DNA of 64,000 nucleotides from Deltaproteobacteria bacterium (GTDB lineage Bacteria; Acidobacteriota; Thermoanaerobaculia; Multivoradales; JAHZIX01). This document shows, one piece after another, positions 18,076 to 26,377 of this stretch (the stretch's first letter is position 1; the number at the start of each line of letters is the position of its first letter). Position numbers and translations under genes: made by a program. The stretch is from NCBI GenBank assembly GCA_022601195.1, contig JAHZIX010000001.1:62001-126000 (forward strand), read 5' to 3'. The notes beneath the pieces were generated by a model. The model ran no database searches and was not told the origin of the DNA. It saw only the letters and a program-made list of their open reading frames with translations.

Positions 18076-19662
18076 TTGAGACCCACGACCCTTAAATTGG
18101 CCAGTTCGACCGTCTACCCATCCAGGGACGCCAGATCCGCGGATATCAGAAATCCGAGGAGCGGTGATTCCCGGGCTTCGGCTTCATTCTTTTGTCGGTT
18201 CCTGGTCTTCAGCCTGCTGGTTGGATCCTTCGCGGCGCTCGGATCACCGGCTCAAGCTCAAACAACCTACTCCTTCTTGGGCCAACCCTTTACCGTGGCT
18301 CCTCCTCCCTATGCTTCAGGAGATCGCGTCGAGGGCTTTTTCACCCTCCCATTGCCTCTGCGCCCCTTCCTCAACCTGGAGGAGGTTTCCGGCCACCTAA
18401 TAGATTTTTCTTTCGTAGATGGAGTCCAGAGCCGCAGCCCCATCAACACTACGGTCTGTACATTTCAGGTCAGTACGGATGCCGCTGGCGATATCACCGA
18501 CTGGTTGATCTCCTTGCGCCAGGCACCAACTCCAAACCCCAGCAACCCTCAGCAACTCCTCGATTCGTCTAGCGGAGGAGACCAAGTTGGCGAAGGTCCA
18601 GCCGGAACTACTGCCTGCGGGGTCGTCGTACCTACGATCGTGGCTTCCAATTCTACTGGCGGCCAGTGGACCACTGGCCCGGTCCCCGGGACAGACTTCA
18701 CCTACCAATACCTTGGCTCCCCATTTACAGCAGTGATGGCTCCCTACTCCACCAACGATCGAGTCTCGGGAAGCATCGCCCTGGGCAGTTCCTTGCCGCC
18801 CTTTCTTCCGCTTACCGAAATTGGCCTGTTCCTCAAAGATTTCTCCTTTGAAGATGGAGTGCAGACCCGCATTCCAACCAACACGTTTCCCTGTGTCTTC
18901 GAGGTCGCTACCGACGGTACCGGCAGTATCACGCAATGGAGATTCTCTCTTCGGCAAACCCCTCTCCCAGCACCGGGCAGCCAACAACGTTTTCTCGATT
19001 CATCAGTTGTGGGTGACTCCGTGGGCTCAGCGCTCGTAGGGATAGATGTCTGCGACACCCTCGCCAACGGAACAGGTGCAACCAGTGATACTCCGGGCAG
19101 TTGGGATAGCGCTCTTCCCAAAGGAAGTCCCACGACCTACGAGTACACGGGAGAACCCTTTTCCGCTGCAGACGCTCCTTGGTCGGTTGGGGAGAGCGTC
19201 TTGGGAACGATCCTCCTGAGCGATGTTTTGCCCCCAAACCTCCCTCTAACGGAGATTTCGTCAGGGCTGATCGAATTCACCTTTCAAGACGGGGTTCAGG
19301 TGAGAGAGCTGTCCAACTCGAGCGTTTGTCGCCTGCAAGTCGCCACCAACGGTAGCGGAGGCATTACCGACTGGTTGATCTCCTTGCGCCAAGCGCCCCT
19401 ACCGCCCCAAGGACAACCTCAACGCTTTCTTGATTCCTCCGGACTCAACGACACTGTAGGAGAGGGGCCTGCCGGGACTTTCGCTTGCGAAACCATCGTC
19501 CCGACCATTAGCGCCGCCTCTGCCCTACCTGGGACTTGGACCGGACAAAGAGGTCCAGTCGTCGAAGTCCCGACTCTCTCTTCGATGGGCCTTGGATTTC
19601 TCTGCCTGGCCCTGCTCTTCGCGGCCAGTCGGGTTCTTCGCAGAAGATCTGAAGCCCCCTAG
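18076..19662 (+). CDS. Surface protein with three tandem repeats and an IPTL-like C-terminal sorting signal
   Basis: This 528-residue protein begins at TTG 18076, which sits eight bases after AAGGAG. A long N-terminal region precedes a signal peptide (FLVFSLLVGSFAALGSPAQAQ). Three homologous blocks of about 150 residues follow (roughly 62-205, 206-350 and 351-490). Each runs from Y-F-G-P-F through LPLTEI and F-F-DGVQ-R to ITDWLISLRQAP and LDSS..GD.VGEG. Such blocks are known as single copies in many PEP-CTERM proteins. The tail has VPTLSSMGL, a hydrophobic helix and RVLRRRS, which matches the layout of IPTL/PEP-CTERM signals. It is probably processed by an exosortase-type system and exposed at the surface; no exosortase is in the window. 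Confidence 0.83.
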   Translation: MRPTTLKLASSTVYPSRDARSADIRNPRSGDSRASASFFCRFLVFSLLVGSFAALGSPAQAQTTYSFLGQPFTVAPPPYASGDRVEGFFTLPLPLRPFLNLEEVSGHLIDFSFVDGVQSRSPINTTVCTFQVSTDAAGDITDWLISLRQAPTPNPSNPQQLLDSSSGGDQVGEGPAGTTACGVVVPTIVASNSTGGQWTTGPVPGTDFTYQYLGSPFTAVMAPYSTNDRVSGSIALGSSLPPFLPLTEIGLFLKDFSFEDGVQTRIPTNTFPCVFEVATDGTGSITQWRFSLRQTPLPAPGSQQRFLDSSVVGDSVGSALVGIDVCDTLANGTGATSDTPGSWDSALPKGSPTTYEYTGEPFSAADAPWSVGESVLGTILLSDVLPPNLPLTEISSGLIEFTFQDGVQVRELSNSSVCRLQVATNGSGGITDWLISLRQAPLPPQGQPQRFLDSSGLNDTVGEGPAGTFACETIVPTISAASALPGTWTGQRGPVVEVPTLSSMGLGFLCLALLFAASRVLRRRSEAP

Positions 19663-19832
19663 ACCAGCTCGACAGAGACCTTCAAGGCACTCTTGGCCTC
19701 GGCTCCGATCCCGATCGGCAGAGAGCTGAGGTGTCTATGGGAGACTCCATTCAGGGCTGGCTTCCGCCTCCCCACACACCGACTTGGATAGCCAGCACCC
19801 GATTCGCCAGCCCGGTTCATCAGCCCCGTTCA

Positions 19833-20447
19833 TCAGCCCGGTTCATCAGCCATAGCGTCTCGATCTATCTTCCCAGAGCTCGCCTCTCGCCGTGCAAAAG
19901 CTCCCGGGGTGAATCCAGTCTGTCTCTTGAAACGCTCATAGAAAGCGGATACCGATCCATATCCCACCGCAAAGGCAGCCTCGGTGGCAGATACCTCCCC
20001 GGCCTCCAGAAGATCCATGGCACGGCGGATCCGAGCCCGATGAATCAGCTCACCGGGGGTTGTTTCCGTGCAACGCAGGGCCACTTCGTGGAGCTTCGAG
20101 AGTCCTACCTGAGCCTGGGCGGCCAGAGCAGCCACATTAGAAAAAGCTCCTGGGTCTGCCTTCAGGGCCTCCAGAGCCGACCGAAAGTTCTCCAGGTCGC
20201 TGTCCCTTCCTTGGTAGAAGTCATCCGGGCGGCATCTCTTACAAGCCCGTAGGCCCGCTCCTTGAGCCTCTCTTTCGGTGGCGAAAAAGGTCACGTTCTC
20301 GGCCTTCGGTTTGCGAGCCGGACAGGAGGGAAGGCAGTAGATCCCCGTCGTCAGCACTCCGGTGACAAACAGCCCATCAGCGGAGGCATCTCTGGCCATC
20401 ATGAGTTCCAACTTCTCCTCGAAGCAGGGGGAGACCGCACTATGCAT
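19833..20447 (-). CDS. adaA: Ada-type methylphosphotriester-sensing AraC family regulator
   Basis: This 204-residue protein has two parts. The N-terminal Ada zinc domain carries DASADGLFVTGVLTTGIYC, PSCPARKP and a distal RACKRCRPD; the four Cys bind zinc and one accepts a methyl from DNA phosphotriesters. The C-terminal half is an AraC helix-turn-helix pair (ATEAAFAVGYGSVSAFYERF). There is no alkyltransferase domain, so it matches AdaA rather than full Ada. ATG 20447 is used because it starts at the domain and overlaps the end of the upstream PEP mutase-like gene by eight bases, with GAAGGG in front. The two are probably translated from one mRNA. Confidence 0.85.
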   Translation of the reverse strand: MHSAVSPCFEEKLELMMARDASADGLFVTGVLTTGIYCLPSCPARKPKAENVTFFATEREAQGAGLRACKRCRPDDFYQGRDSDLENFRSALEALKADPGAFSNVAALAAQAQVGLSKLHEVALRCTETTPGELIHRARIRRAMDLLEAGEVSATEAAFAVGYGSVSAFYERFKRQTGFTPGAFARREASSGKIDRDAMADEPG

Positions 20448-21300
20448 CGACAGAAGGCCCTTCGGAAGAGAGGCCGCGGGAAAACAGCCCATCGGCCGTG
20501 CCGTAGGAGAGGGCCCCTTCAAGGGAGCTGTAGGTTCCCTCCCTCAAGACCTCTTTGGTAATTCGCTCCATGAGGCCCAGGGCTGCCAGAGCCACCGCCG
20601 GGCCAAGGCTGACTCTCGCGACCCCGAGGTCCCCCAGCTGCCGAACCGACAAAGCTCCAAAGCCCGCCATCACATTGAGCGGTGCATCGATCCCAGCGAC
20701 CAAAGCCGCAACCGTCGCGGCATCGGAGACCCCTGGAACGAAGATCCCATCCGCCCCCGCTTCCAGATAGGTCTCTGCCCTTTCCAGCACGGCTCTCAAG
20801 CGCCCCTCGGGCTTCCCCACTGCCGCCAGGTAGACATCGATGCGTGCGTTGAGGAAGAGATCGAGACCCTTGTTTTCTGCCGCCTCCCTCGCCCCTCGGA
20901 TGCGCTCCCCCTGCTCCTTCGGAGCCAGCAGCGGTTCGCCGTCCTTTCCCGGAGCGTCTTCCAGATTGATGCCAACGGCGCCTGCTTCCAGCACCATCCC
21001 CACCGTCTCGGCCACGTCATCCCGAGTCCCGGCTCCATAGCCACCTTCAATATCGGCCGTGACAGGAACTTCGACAGCTTGGACAATGGCGCGAAGGGCA
21101 GCCACCGCCTGGAGCCGCGAGAGCCCGTGACCATCCCTCCGATTGTGGGACCAGGAAAGACCTGCACTCGTGGTGGCAACAGCGGAAGCTCCACCGGATT
21201 CGATGACACGGGCGCTAGCAGGGTCCCAAGCGTTGGGTAGAACGAGCGGTGGTTGATGGTGGAGCTGACGAAAGGTGGCGGCGAGGCTTTTTTGCTTCAT
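20440..21300 (-). CDS. Isocitrate lyase/PEP mutase family enzyme
   Basis: This 286-residue TIM-barrel protein has the landmarks of the oxaloacetase/PEP mutase branch: LVLPNAWDPASARVIES, TTSAGLSWSHNRRDG, the metal-binding ADIEGGYG, INLEDAPG and LFLNARIDVYL. It probably cleaves or rearranges a C-C or C-P bond in a 2-oxo or 2-hydroxy acid. The substrate cannot be assigned; the Cys-containing KKCGH loop of true isocitrate lyase is absent. It is directly followed, with overlap, by the AdaA-like regulator gene. Confidence 0.88.
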   Translation of the reverse strand: MKQKSLAATFRQLHHQPPLVLPNAWDPASARVIESGGASAVATTSAGLSWSHNRRDGHGLSRLQAVAALRAIVQAVEVPVTADIEGGYGAGTRDDVAETVGMVLEAGAVGINLEDAPGKDGEPLLAPKEQGERIRGAREAAENKGLDLFLNARIDVYLAAVGKPEGRLRAVLERAETYLEAGADGIFVPGVSDAATVAALVAGIDAPLNVMAGFGALSVRQLGDLGVARVSLGPAVALAALGLMERITKEVLREGTYSSLEGALSYGTADGLFSRGLSSEGPSVDA

Positions 21301-21668
21301 GAAGGCTTACTCTCCAGGGTGGCCTGAGGTCGTTGAACCGAACAACGCCATAGTACCGAGCCCGGGAGATGAAGTTCTTCCGTGAAACTCCGTTCGTTTT
21401 TTTCGTCAGGTCGAGGAGCCAGAGGAGTCCGAGAATTCAGTACCCCAGTTGTACGTAAGCCCCGAAGGTGAGTGGACCTCAATAGTACGAAGAGTCGTCA
21501 GCAGATTCATCAGGTCGACGCCCTGCGGCGATTCGAGGTCCTACAGGATCAGGAAGAACGAGTAGGTCACCTCTCCCATCGCCCATCTCACCGTCGGCTC
21601 GGTGTTGGTCACTTGATGTTTCGTCCCCCATCAAGGGTAACGAACGTCTCGCCATCCGGGCGAAGGCC
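21301..21668. other. Intergenic stretch, nothing recognised
   Basis: About 370 bases upstream of the PEP mutase-like gene. It contains a T7 run (in GTTCGTTTTTTTCG near 21391) but no clear hairpin before it. No convincing ORF or RNA was seen. Confidence 0.45.
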
Positions 21669-21980
21669 TCACACCAGTGGACGCCGGTAGAGGAAGGTCT
21701 GACAACTCGTGGGTGAGGACAGGTCCGGAATATTCTCAGGAATACAGCAAACGACAGCCGTATTGCCATTCGCTTCAGGCCATTCAGCACAGAGGGTTCC
21801 TGGTTCACAGCCAGGGAAGGTAGTGAGGTTCATCCAAGGCCCACCACCTCCGCTCAACACGGGTATCTCATAGCCAGCCTCGGCCTGAAAAGAAGCTCCG
21901 AAACCCAGAATCAAGAGCAACACAGCTGCCATCCCTACCCAGACCTGGTTCTTGACTTCCCATAGCTCTCGAATTCTCAT
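21669..21980 (-). CDS. Small secreted Cys-rich protein with a CAEW...CC motif
   Basis: This 103-residue precursor has a signal peptide (VGMAAVLLLILGFGASFQAEA) and a mature part of some 65 residues with five cysteines. The order is C-x5-CAEW, then VVCCIPE, then C. The 'CAEW' and 'CC[IL]' elements are shared with the three tandem six-Cys peptides at 31.5-32.7 kb, so it is probably a divergent member of the same family. The ATG is preceded by TAGGAGAT. No known family is recognised. Confidence 0.65.
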   Translation of the reverse strand: MRIRELWEVKNQVWVGMAAVLLLILGFGASFQAEAGYEIPVLSGGGGPWMNLTTFPGCEPGTLCAEWPEANGNTAVVCCIPENIPDLSSPTSCQTFLYRRPLV

Positions 21981-22064
21981 GGCAATCTCCTAGTGGTCAA
22001 CAAATCTCTTCTCAAACATCGCACCGCGCTCGTTCATAACATAGTCAATAGCAATGGACCCCAT

Positions 22065-22100
22065 GAAAAGAGCGAGGCAGAGTTACCGCTACCTCGCTCT
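22065..22100 (-). terminator. Rho-independent terminator of the 22.1-22.5 kb peptide gene
   Basis: A 12-bp stem (22069-22080 with 22089-22100, one G-T pair) has an 8-base loop. On the minus strand it is followed by TTTT, as expected for an intrinsic terminator 31 bases past the stop. Confidence 0.75.
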
Positions 22101-22130
22101 CTAGGACGGACAGAAACAGACTACTCAGCT

Positions 22131-22496
22131 CTAGTGTGAATCTTGGAGGGCCGGGATAACCGATATCATCTCAAGCTCTTCCTTCGTCCCTTCCTCAGCC
22201 TTCTGTTCCAGAGACAGGTCTTCCTCTGTCGCCATTCCCTGCATGCAGCTACCACCATTCTGGGCTGTGTAGGCACCGCAGGTCGTGTGCACGGGAAAGC
22301 TGCCCAGGAACTGTTTGTTCTGGTCGGATGTGCCGTCGCTGAACGGAACAGGCCCGTTTAGGTAGTAAGTGCAGCCTGCGCTACAAGGACATTGAGAGTG
22401 GCAGGTGGAGCAGTTGCGGTAGGCAGCAGAAGCTGGTTGCGGGACAATCATGGCAAGGGCGAAAGTGGCTACCAGGGCTGCGACAAGATACTTCAT
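22131..22496 (-). CDS. Secreted Cys-rich peptide with an acidic tail
   Basis: This 121-residue precursor has a signal peptide (MKYLVAALVATFALAMIV, cleavage near PASA). The mature N-terminus is packed with Cys: NCSTCHSQCPCSAGC, with later single Cys at TTCGAY and GSCMQG. The C-terminal 35 residues are mostly Glu, Lys and Leu. No family is recognised; metal binding or a disulfide knot are both possible. The start at ATG 22496 follows GGAGG. A six-bp hairpin (22533-22549) lies in the leader and an intrinsic terminator follows the gene, so it is its own transcription unit. Confidence 0.7.
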   Translation of the reverse strand: MKYLVAALVATFALAMIVPQPASAAYRNCSTCHSQCPCSAGCTYYLNGPVPFSDGTSDQNKQFLGSFPVHTTCGAYTAQNGGSCMQGMATEEDLSLEQKAEEGTKEELEMISVIPALQDSH

Positions 22497-22990
22497 CGAT
22501 GGATACCTCCAAAATGAGAACAATGACAGGGTGCAGGAAAGGCTCCTGCGGTGAACAGCAGATAGAGTTTCGACGAATCGGCGCATCGCCTTCCTACGTT
22601 TCCCAGGTATCGCTCAAAGCCAGACAGAGTGCCTCTGCCTGACCCGGAGCACCCGGCATCGATAACCTGCTCTACACCGTTACGCGTAAGGCCCAGGAGA
22701 AGTGTTCCAGGCAGAACGAACTTTTCTTCAAATTCCCCCATCCAGGCTCGAGAGCCAAGCCCTAGCTCGGCGAGGGCCTGGAAAGGTCAGGCAGGACCTC
22801 GGCTTTCAGATCCGCCAGCATCGCAGCTTCGGAATTGGAACTTTCCGAGGACACTCGGTGTCTGAGTTGCCGAAAGAGGTGGCAAGCCAGGAGGAAACCG
22901 GCTCCGCCTCTGGGCTTGAAAACTGGCCTCGAGTCGGCGGATAACCCTCACGCCAGGACTCGAGGTCTAACCCTCAGAAAGGGGATTTCG
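22497..22990. other. Divergent intergenic region
   Basis: About 490 bases between two divergent secreted-protein genes. A small hairpin, GCAGGA / TCCTGC (22533-22549), sits in the 5' leader of the leftward peptide gene. No coding frame in this stretch looks real. Confidence 0.5.
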
Positions 22991-23542
22991 ATGAAGATGA
23001 TTTGCCAGGCGTCGGTATTGGCTCTCTCTGTTGCAATGGTGACCATTTGGGGGTTCGGGCAGGTCGAGGCTCAAGATCTTCCCTTGAGCGATCTCAGCCA
23101 ATGGCATCAATACGCCACCGAAAACGGTTCGTACCAGGTTGGGGTTGACCTAGTCGATGGCTCTCCCGTGGTCCAGCTGAGATCCAACAGAAAGAGAGCC
23201 TCTGGATTCGGCACGCAGATGAAGACGATTTCGTCCCAACCCTATCTGGGGAAACAACTTCGCTTTACCGCAGAGCTGCGCACGGAAGACGTCAAGAAAT
23301 GGGCCGGTCTCTGGATGCGGGTCGATAGCCGCCGCATTCGCTCTCTGGCCTTCGAGAACATGCGCGATCGCCCCATCCGAGGCACCACGGACTGGGCAGA
23401 GTACGAGATCGTTTTACCGGTAGCTCCGAACAGCTCCAGCATCTCCTTTGGGGTACTTTTGAACGCCAGTGGAACCGTGGTGATGAGGAATACGCGGCTC
23501 GAAGCGGTCGAAGAAGACTTTGCCTTAGAAGCTGGACGGTAG
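22991..23542 (+). CDS. Secreted carbohydrate-binding-like jelly-roll protein
   Basis: This 183-residue protein has a signal peptide (ending near VEAQ) and a single beta-sandwich domain. The run KQLRFTAELRTEDVKKWAGL and MRVD...LAFENMRDRPIRGTTDW followed by YEIVLPVAPNSSSISFGVLL resembles the CBM-like domain often attached to regulators and esterases in soil bacteria. It could bind a sugar or a small ligand outside the cell; no catalytic residues are evident. The start is ATG 22991 after AGAAAGGGGAT. The next gene converges. Confidence 0.7.
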   Translation: MKMICQASVLALSVAMVTIWGFGQVEAQDLPLSDLSQWHQYATENGSYQVGVDLVDGSPVVQLRSNRKRASGFGTQMKTISSQPYLGKQLRFTAELRTEDVKKWAGLWMRVDSRRIRSLAFENMRDRPIRGTTDWAEYEIVLPVAPNSSSISFGVLLNASGTVVMRNTRLEAVEEDFALEAGR

Positions 23543-23632
23543 GAGAAGAGGCCGGCATCTACCGAATGGCCGGACGAGACGGCAGCCGAATAGCTCGGCG
23601 GCCGGGAGCCCGGAAAGAACTTGCCAACTTCG

Positions 23633-24337
23633 CTACGGAACCGCCGCTGTCCACCCCGAGGTATCGCCAGTCTCGAAGTCGTCGGCGAAGAAGGGATCAC
23701 TCAGGAGCCTCAGCTGAACTCCGTTGAGAGCGGCTCCCAGGGCTGGATTGGCACCGGGGACAATGCCGGAGTGCATGTCCAGGTTGCCGTCGACTCCAAC
23801 GGTGGCGAAGTGGCGAGAGTAGGTAATCAGCTCCTGGTGGGCGCCGGGCCAAACGCCGCCCACCGAGTAATGGGGAACTCCCACCTCCTGGTCGACGAAA
23901 GTATCTCCGAACACCAGGGGCTGCTCTGGCATGCGGGCGTAGAGCAGAATCTCATAGTCCCCGGCTTCTAAGTTGTCGAAGAATAGGCAGGACTCGAGGC
24001 CGGCGCTGAAGGTCACCAGATAGTCATCCATCAACAGAGCATCCCCACCGCTGGTAGCTGGATCCGAATCGCTGACGGTGTCTAAACCACCAATCTGGGA
24101 CATGCTGACACCCGTGGGCAGGCCGTCGAGGCCAAGCAGGTTGGAGGTTGTCGAGCCGTGGGAAGCGAGGAAGCTATTCCAAGTCCCCGCTAGGCCGGCC
24201 GCACCATAGGTTGCTGCGGGGCCGTCTCCCGGTTGGCCGAAGTCGAGGTTGAAAGATTGGCTGGTGGCGGGAAGACCTGCCAACCAAAGGATACCCAGGC
24301 AAAGCAAGCCTAGGGATTGAATAGATCGAGTCGACAT
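23633..24337 (-). CDS. Secreted protein of unknown function with a DGFESGD-like C-terminal tag
   Basis: This 234-residue protein has a signal peptide (LGLLCLGILWLAGLPATS) and a body I cannot assign to a family. The body starts NLDFGQPGDGPAATYGAAG and includes GDYEILLYARMP, both reminiscent of PEP-CTERM-type extracellular proteins and malectin-like beta-sandwiches. It ends FFADDFETGDTSGWTAAVP. That closing stretch matches the ends of the SUMF1-like and beta-helix proteins further right, and the linkers of the giant protein. The ATG is preceded by AAGGAGG. It converges with the jelly-roll protein gene. Confidence 0.65.
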   Translation of the reverse strand: MSTRSIQSLGLLCLGILWLAGLPATSQSFNLDFGQPGDGPAATYGAAGLAGTWNSFLASHGSTTSNLLGLDGLPTGVSMSQIGGLDTVSDSDPATSGGDALLMDDYLVTFSAGLESCLFFDNLEAGDYEILLYARMPEQPLVFGDTFVDQEVGVPHYSVGGVWPGAHQELITYSRHFATVGVDGNLDMHSGIVPGANPALGAALNGVQLRLLSDPFFADDFETGDTSGWTAAVP

Positions 24338-24436
24338 AGCGAGCCTCCTTTCGGTGAGACAACGCTACCATGAGGCCGATTCCCTCCTGATTCCCTCCTA
24401 ATTCCCTACCAACCGGCGAGAGCCGAAAGGCGCCCT

Positions 24437-26239
24437 TCAAGCCAGGAGAGCCTCCCCGGTTTGCACTTTCCATAGAGCGGCGTAGGGGCCGTTCAGAGCG
24501 AGGAGGTCTTCGTGGGTGCCCGTTTCCACCAACTCGCCTTGGTCCAGAACGCAGATGCGATCCGCATGGCGGACGGTGGACAGCCGGTGAGCGATGATCA
24601 CGGTGGTGCGCCCTACGGAAATGCGAGCCAGAGACCGTTGAATCGCCGCCTCGGTTTCGTTATCTACCGCCGAAGTGGCTTCGTCGAGGAGCAAAACAGG
24701 TGGATCCTTGAGCACCGCCCGAGCGATCGAGATACGTTGACGCTGGCCACCGGATAGTTTCTGCCCTCGCTCCCCCACCACTGTGTCGTAACCCTGCGGC
24801 AAGCGCTGGATGAACTCCTCCGCTTCGGCTACCTGAGCGGCTTGTCGAATCTCCTCCTCGGAAGCCCTGGGACGGCCGTAGGCCAGGTTCTCCCGCACCG
24901 TCCCATGAAACAGGAAGACATCTTGGCTCACTAGACCCATGGCCCCTCGTAGGTCCCCCAAGGCGAGCTCTCTGAGATCTCGACCATCGAGACGCAAACT
25001 CCCTTCGGAAACATCGTAGAGGCGCAAAAAGAGTTTGATCAGCGTCGTCTTGCCGGCACCGGTGGCTCCCACGAAGGCCACCGTGCTGCCCGCCGGGATC
25101 TTCAGGTTGAGCTCTCGCAGGACAGGCGGGCCAGTGCGATACGAGAAGCCCACTCCATCGAGCTCCAACTCCCCCTGCACTTGATTCAGCTCGAGAGATT
25201 GGGGGCCATCAACGATACCTGGTGAGGTGTCCAAGAGGTCGAGAATGCGCCGGGTGGACGACATGGCTCGTTGGTAGAGGTCGAAGGTTTGCCCCAGGCG
25301 AGTCAGCGGCCACAGTAGGCGCTGAGTGAGAAACACCATGACGCTATAAGCCCCTACCGCCAGAACACCGTCGAGGGCGAGAAAGCCGCCATAGACCAGA
25401 GTGGCCGTGAAACCCACCAGGATGACGATGCGAATCAACGGGGAGAAGGCAGAGCTCAAACGGATCGCCTCCCGGTTGGTCTGGCGGTAGGCGTCACTCT
25501 CCGCCGCGATGCGCTCGATCTCCCGCTGCTCAGCGGTGAAACTCTTGATGGTGGCGATACCGCTTAGATTGTTGGCCAGTTGGCCACTCAAGGAAGCGAC
25601 CCGCTGTCGAACCGCGCTGTAGCGGGGAGCGATCCGTTTCTGAAACAGCAAGGACCCCCACAGAATGAACGGAATGGGCACGAAGGACATCCAAGCTACG
25701 GTCGGTGCCAGGTAAAAGAAAGCTGCACCGACGAGAACGACAGTGGTCGCGACCTGAAGGAGATCATTGGCTCCCCCATCGAGAAATCGCTCTAGCTGGT
25801 TGACGTCGTCATTGAGCACGGCCGTCAAACCACCCGTGCTGCGGTCCTCGAAATAGGCCATCTCCAATTGCTGAATATGGCTGTAGGTGTCGACCCGCAA
25901 CTCATGCTGCACGGTCTGCGCCAGATTGCGCCACAGGACTCCGTAGGCATATTCGAAGGCCGACTCCAAAACCCAAACGACGAAGGTCAGCACCGCCAAA
26001 ATCAACAGCTGCTGCCGAGGGTCCGGGAATCCGAGATGGGCCAAGACCGAATCCTGCCGACGCACCACCACATCGACGGCGGCACCGATGAGCACCGGTG
26101 GAGCCAGATCGAAAAACTTATTGAGAACCGAGCAGGAGGTGGCGAGGACGATCCGGCGACGGTGGCCAGCAGCGTAGCGCCACAAGCGCCCTAGGGGGTT
26201 GGGAGAATTCGTCTCCGTAGTGGCGTTAGCCAGACTCAT
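24437..26239 (-). CDS. ABC exporter, fused permease and ATPase
   Basis: This 600-residue half-transporter has a six-helix ABC membrane domain (residues 25-330) and a full ATPase (residues 360-590). The ATPase shows Walker [11 protein letters not shown]-loop VSQDVFLF, signature LSGGQRQR, Walker [13 protein letters not shown] and H-loop AHRLST. It resembles MsbA/MDR-type lipid or drug exporters and would act as a homodimer. The start is ATG 26239 (MSLANATTE). The longer frame would run through a 15-bp tandem repeat that looks non-coding. No partner subunit is nearby. Confidence 0.92.
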   Translation of the reverse strand: MSLANATTETNSPNPLGRLWRYAAGHRRRIVLATSCSVLNKFFDLAPPVLIGAAVDVVVRRQDSVLAHLGFPDPRQQLLILAVLTFVVWVLESAFEYAYGVLWRNLAQTVQHELRVDTYSHIQQLEMAYFEDRSTGGLTAVLNDDVNQLERFLDGGANDLLQVATTVVLVGAAFFYLAPTVAWMSFVPIPFILWGSLLFQKRIAPRYSAVRQRVASLSGQLANNLSGIATIKSFTAEQREIERIAAESDAYRQTNREAIRLSSAFSPLIRIVILVGFTATLVYGGFLALDGVLAVGAYSVMVFLTQRLLWPLTRLGQTFDLYQRAMSSTRRILDLLDTSPGIVDGPQSLELNQVQGELELDGVGFSYRTGPPVLRELNLKIPAGSTVAFVGATGAGKTTLIKLFLRLYDVSEGSLRLDGRDLRELALGDLRGAMGLVSQDVFLFHGTVRENLAYGRPRASEEEIRQAAQVAEAEEFIQRLPQGYDTVVGERGQKLSGGQRQRISIARAVLKDPPVLLLDEATSAVDNETEAAIQRSLARISVGRTTVIIAHRLSTVRHADRICVLDQGELVETGTHEDLLALNGPYAALWKVQTGEALLA

Positions 26240-26284
26240 TGTGAGCGGCAGGCTAGCACGGCTCCGGAAGGGCATCTGGGCCCT

Positions 26285-26325
26285 ACCGAGAACGGAGGCA
26301 CCGAGAACGGAGGCACCGAGAGGGG
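26285..26325. repeat. Short tandem repeat upstream of the ABC exporter
   Basis: The 15-bp unit ACCGAGAACGGAGGC occurs twice in direct succession, followed by a degenerate third copy. It lies between the exporter start and the preceding gene. Confidence 0.7.
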
Positions 26326-26377
26326 ATTCGACCGGGTACCAAGGCCAACGAGCCTCCCCTCCGCACGGTGCCAAAGG

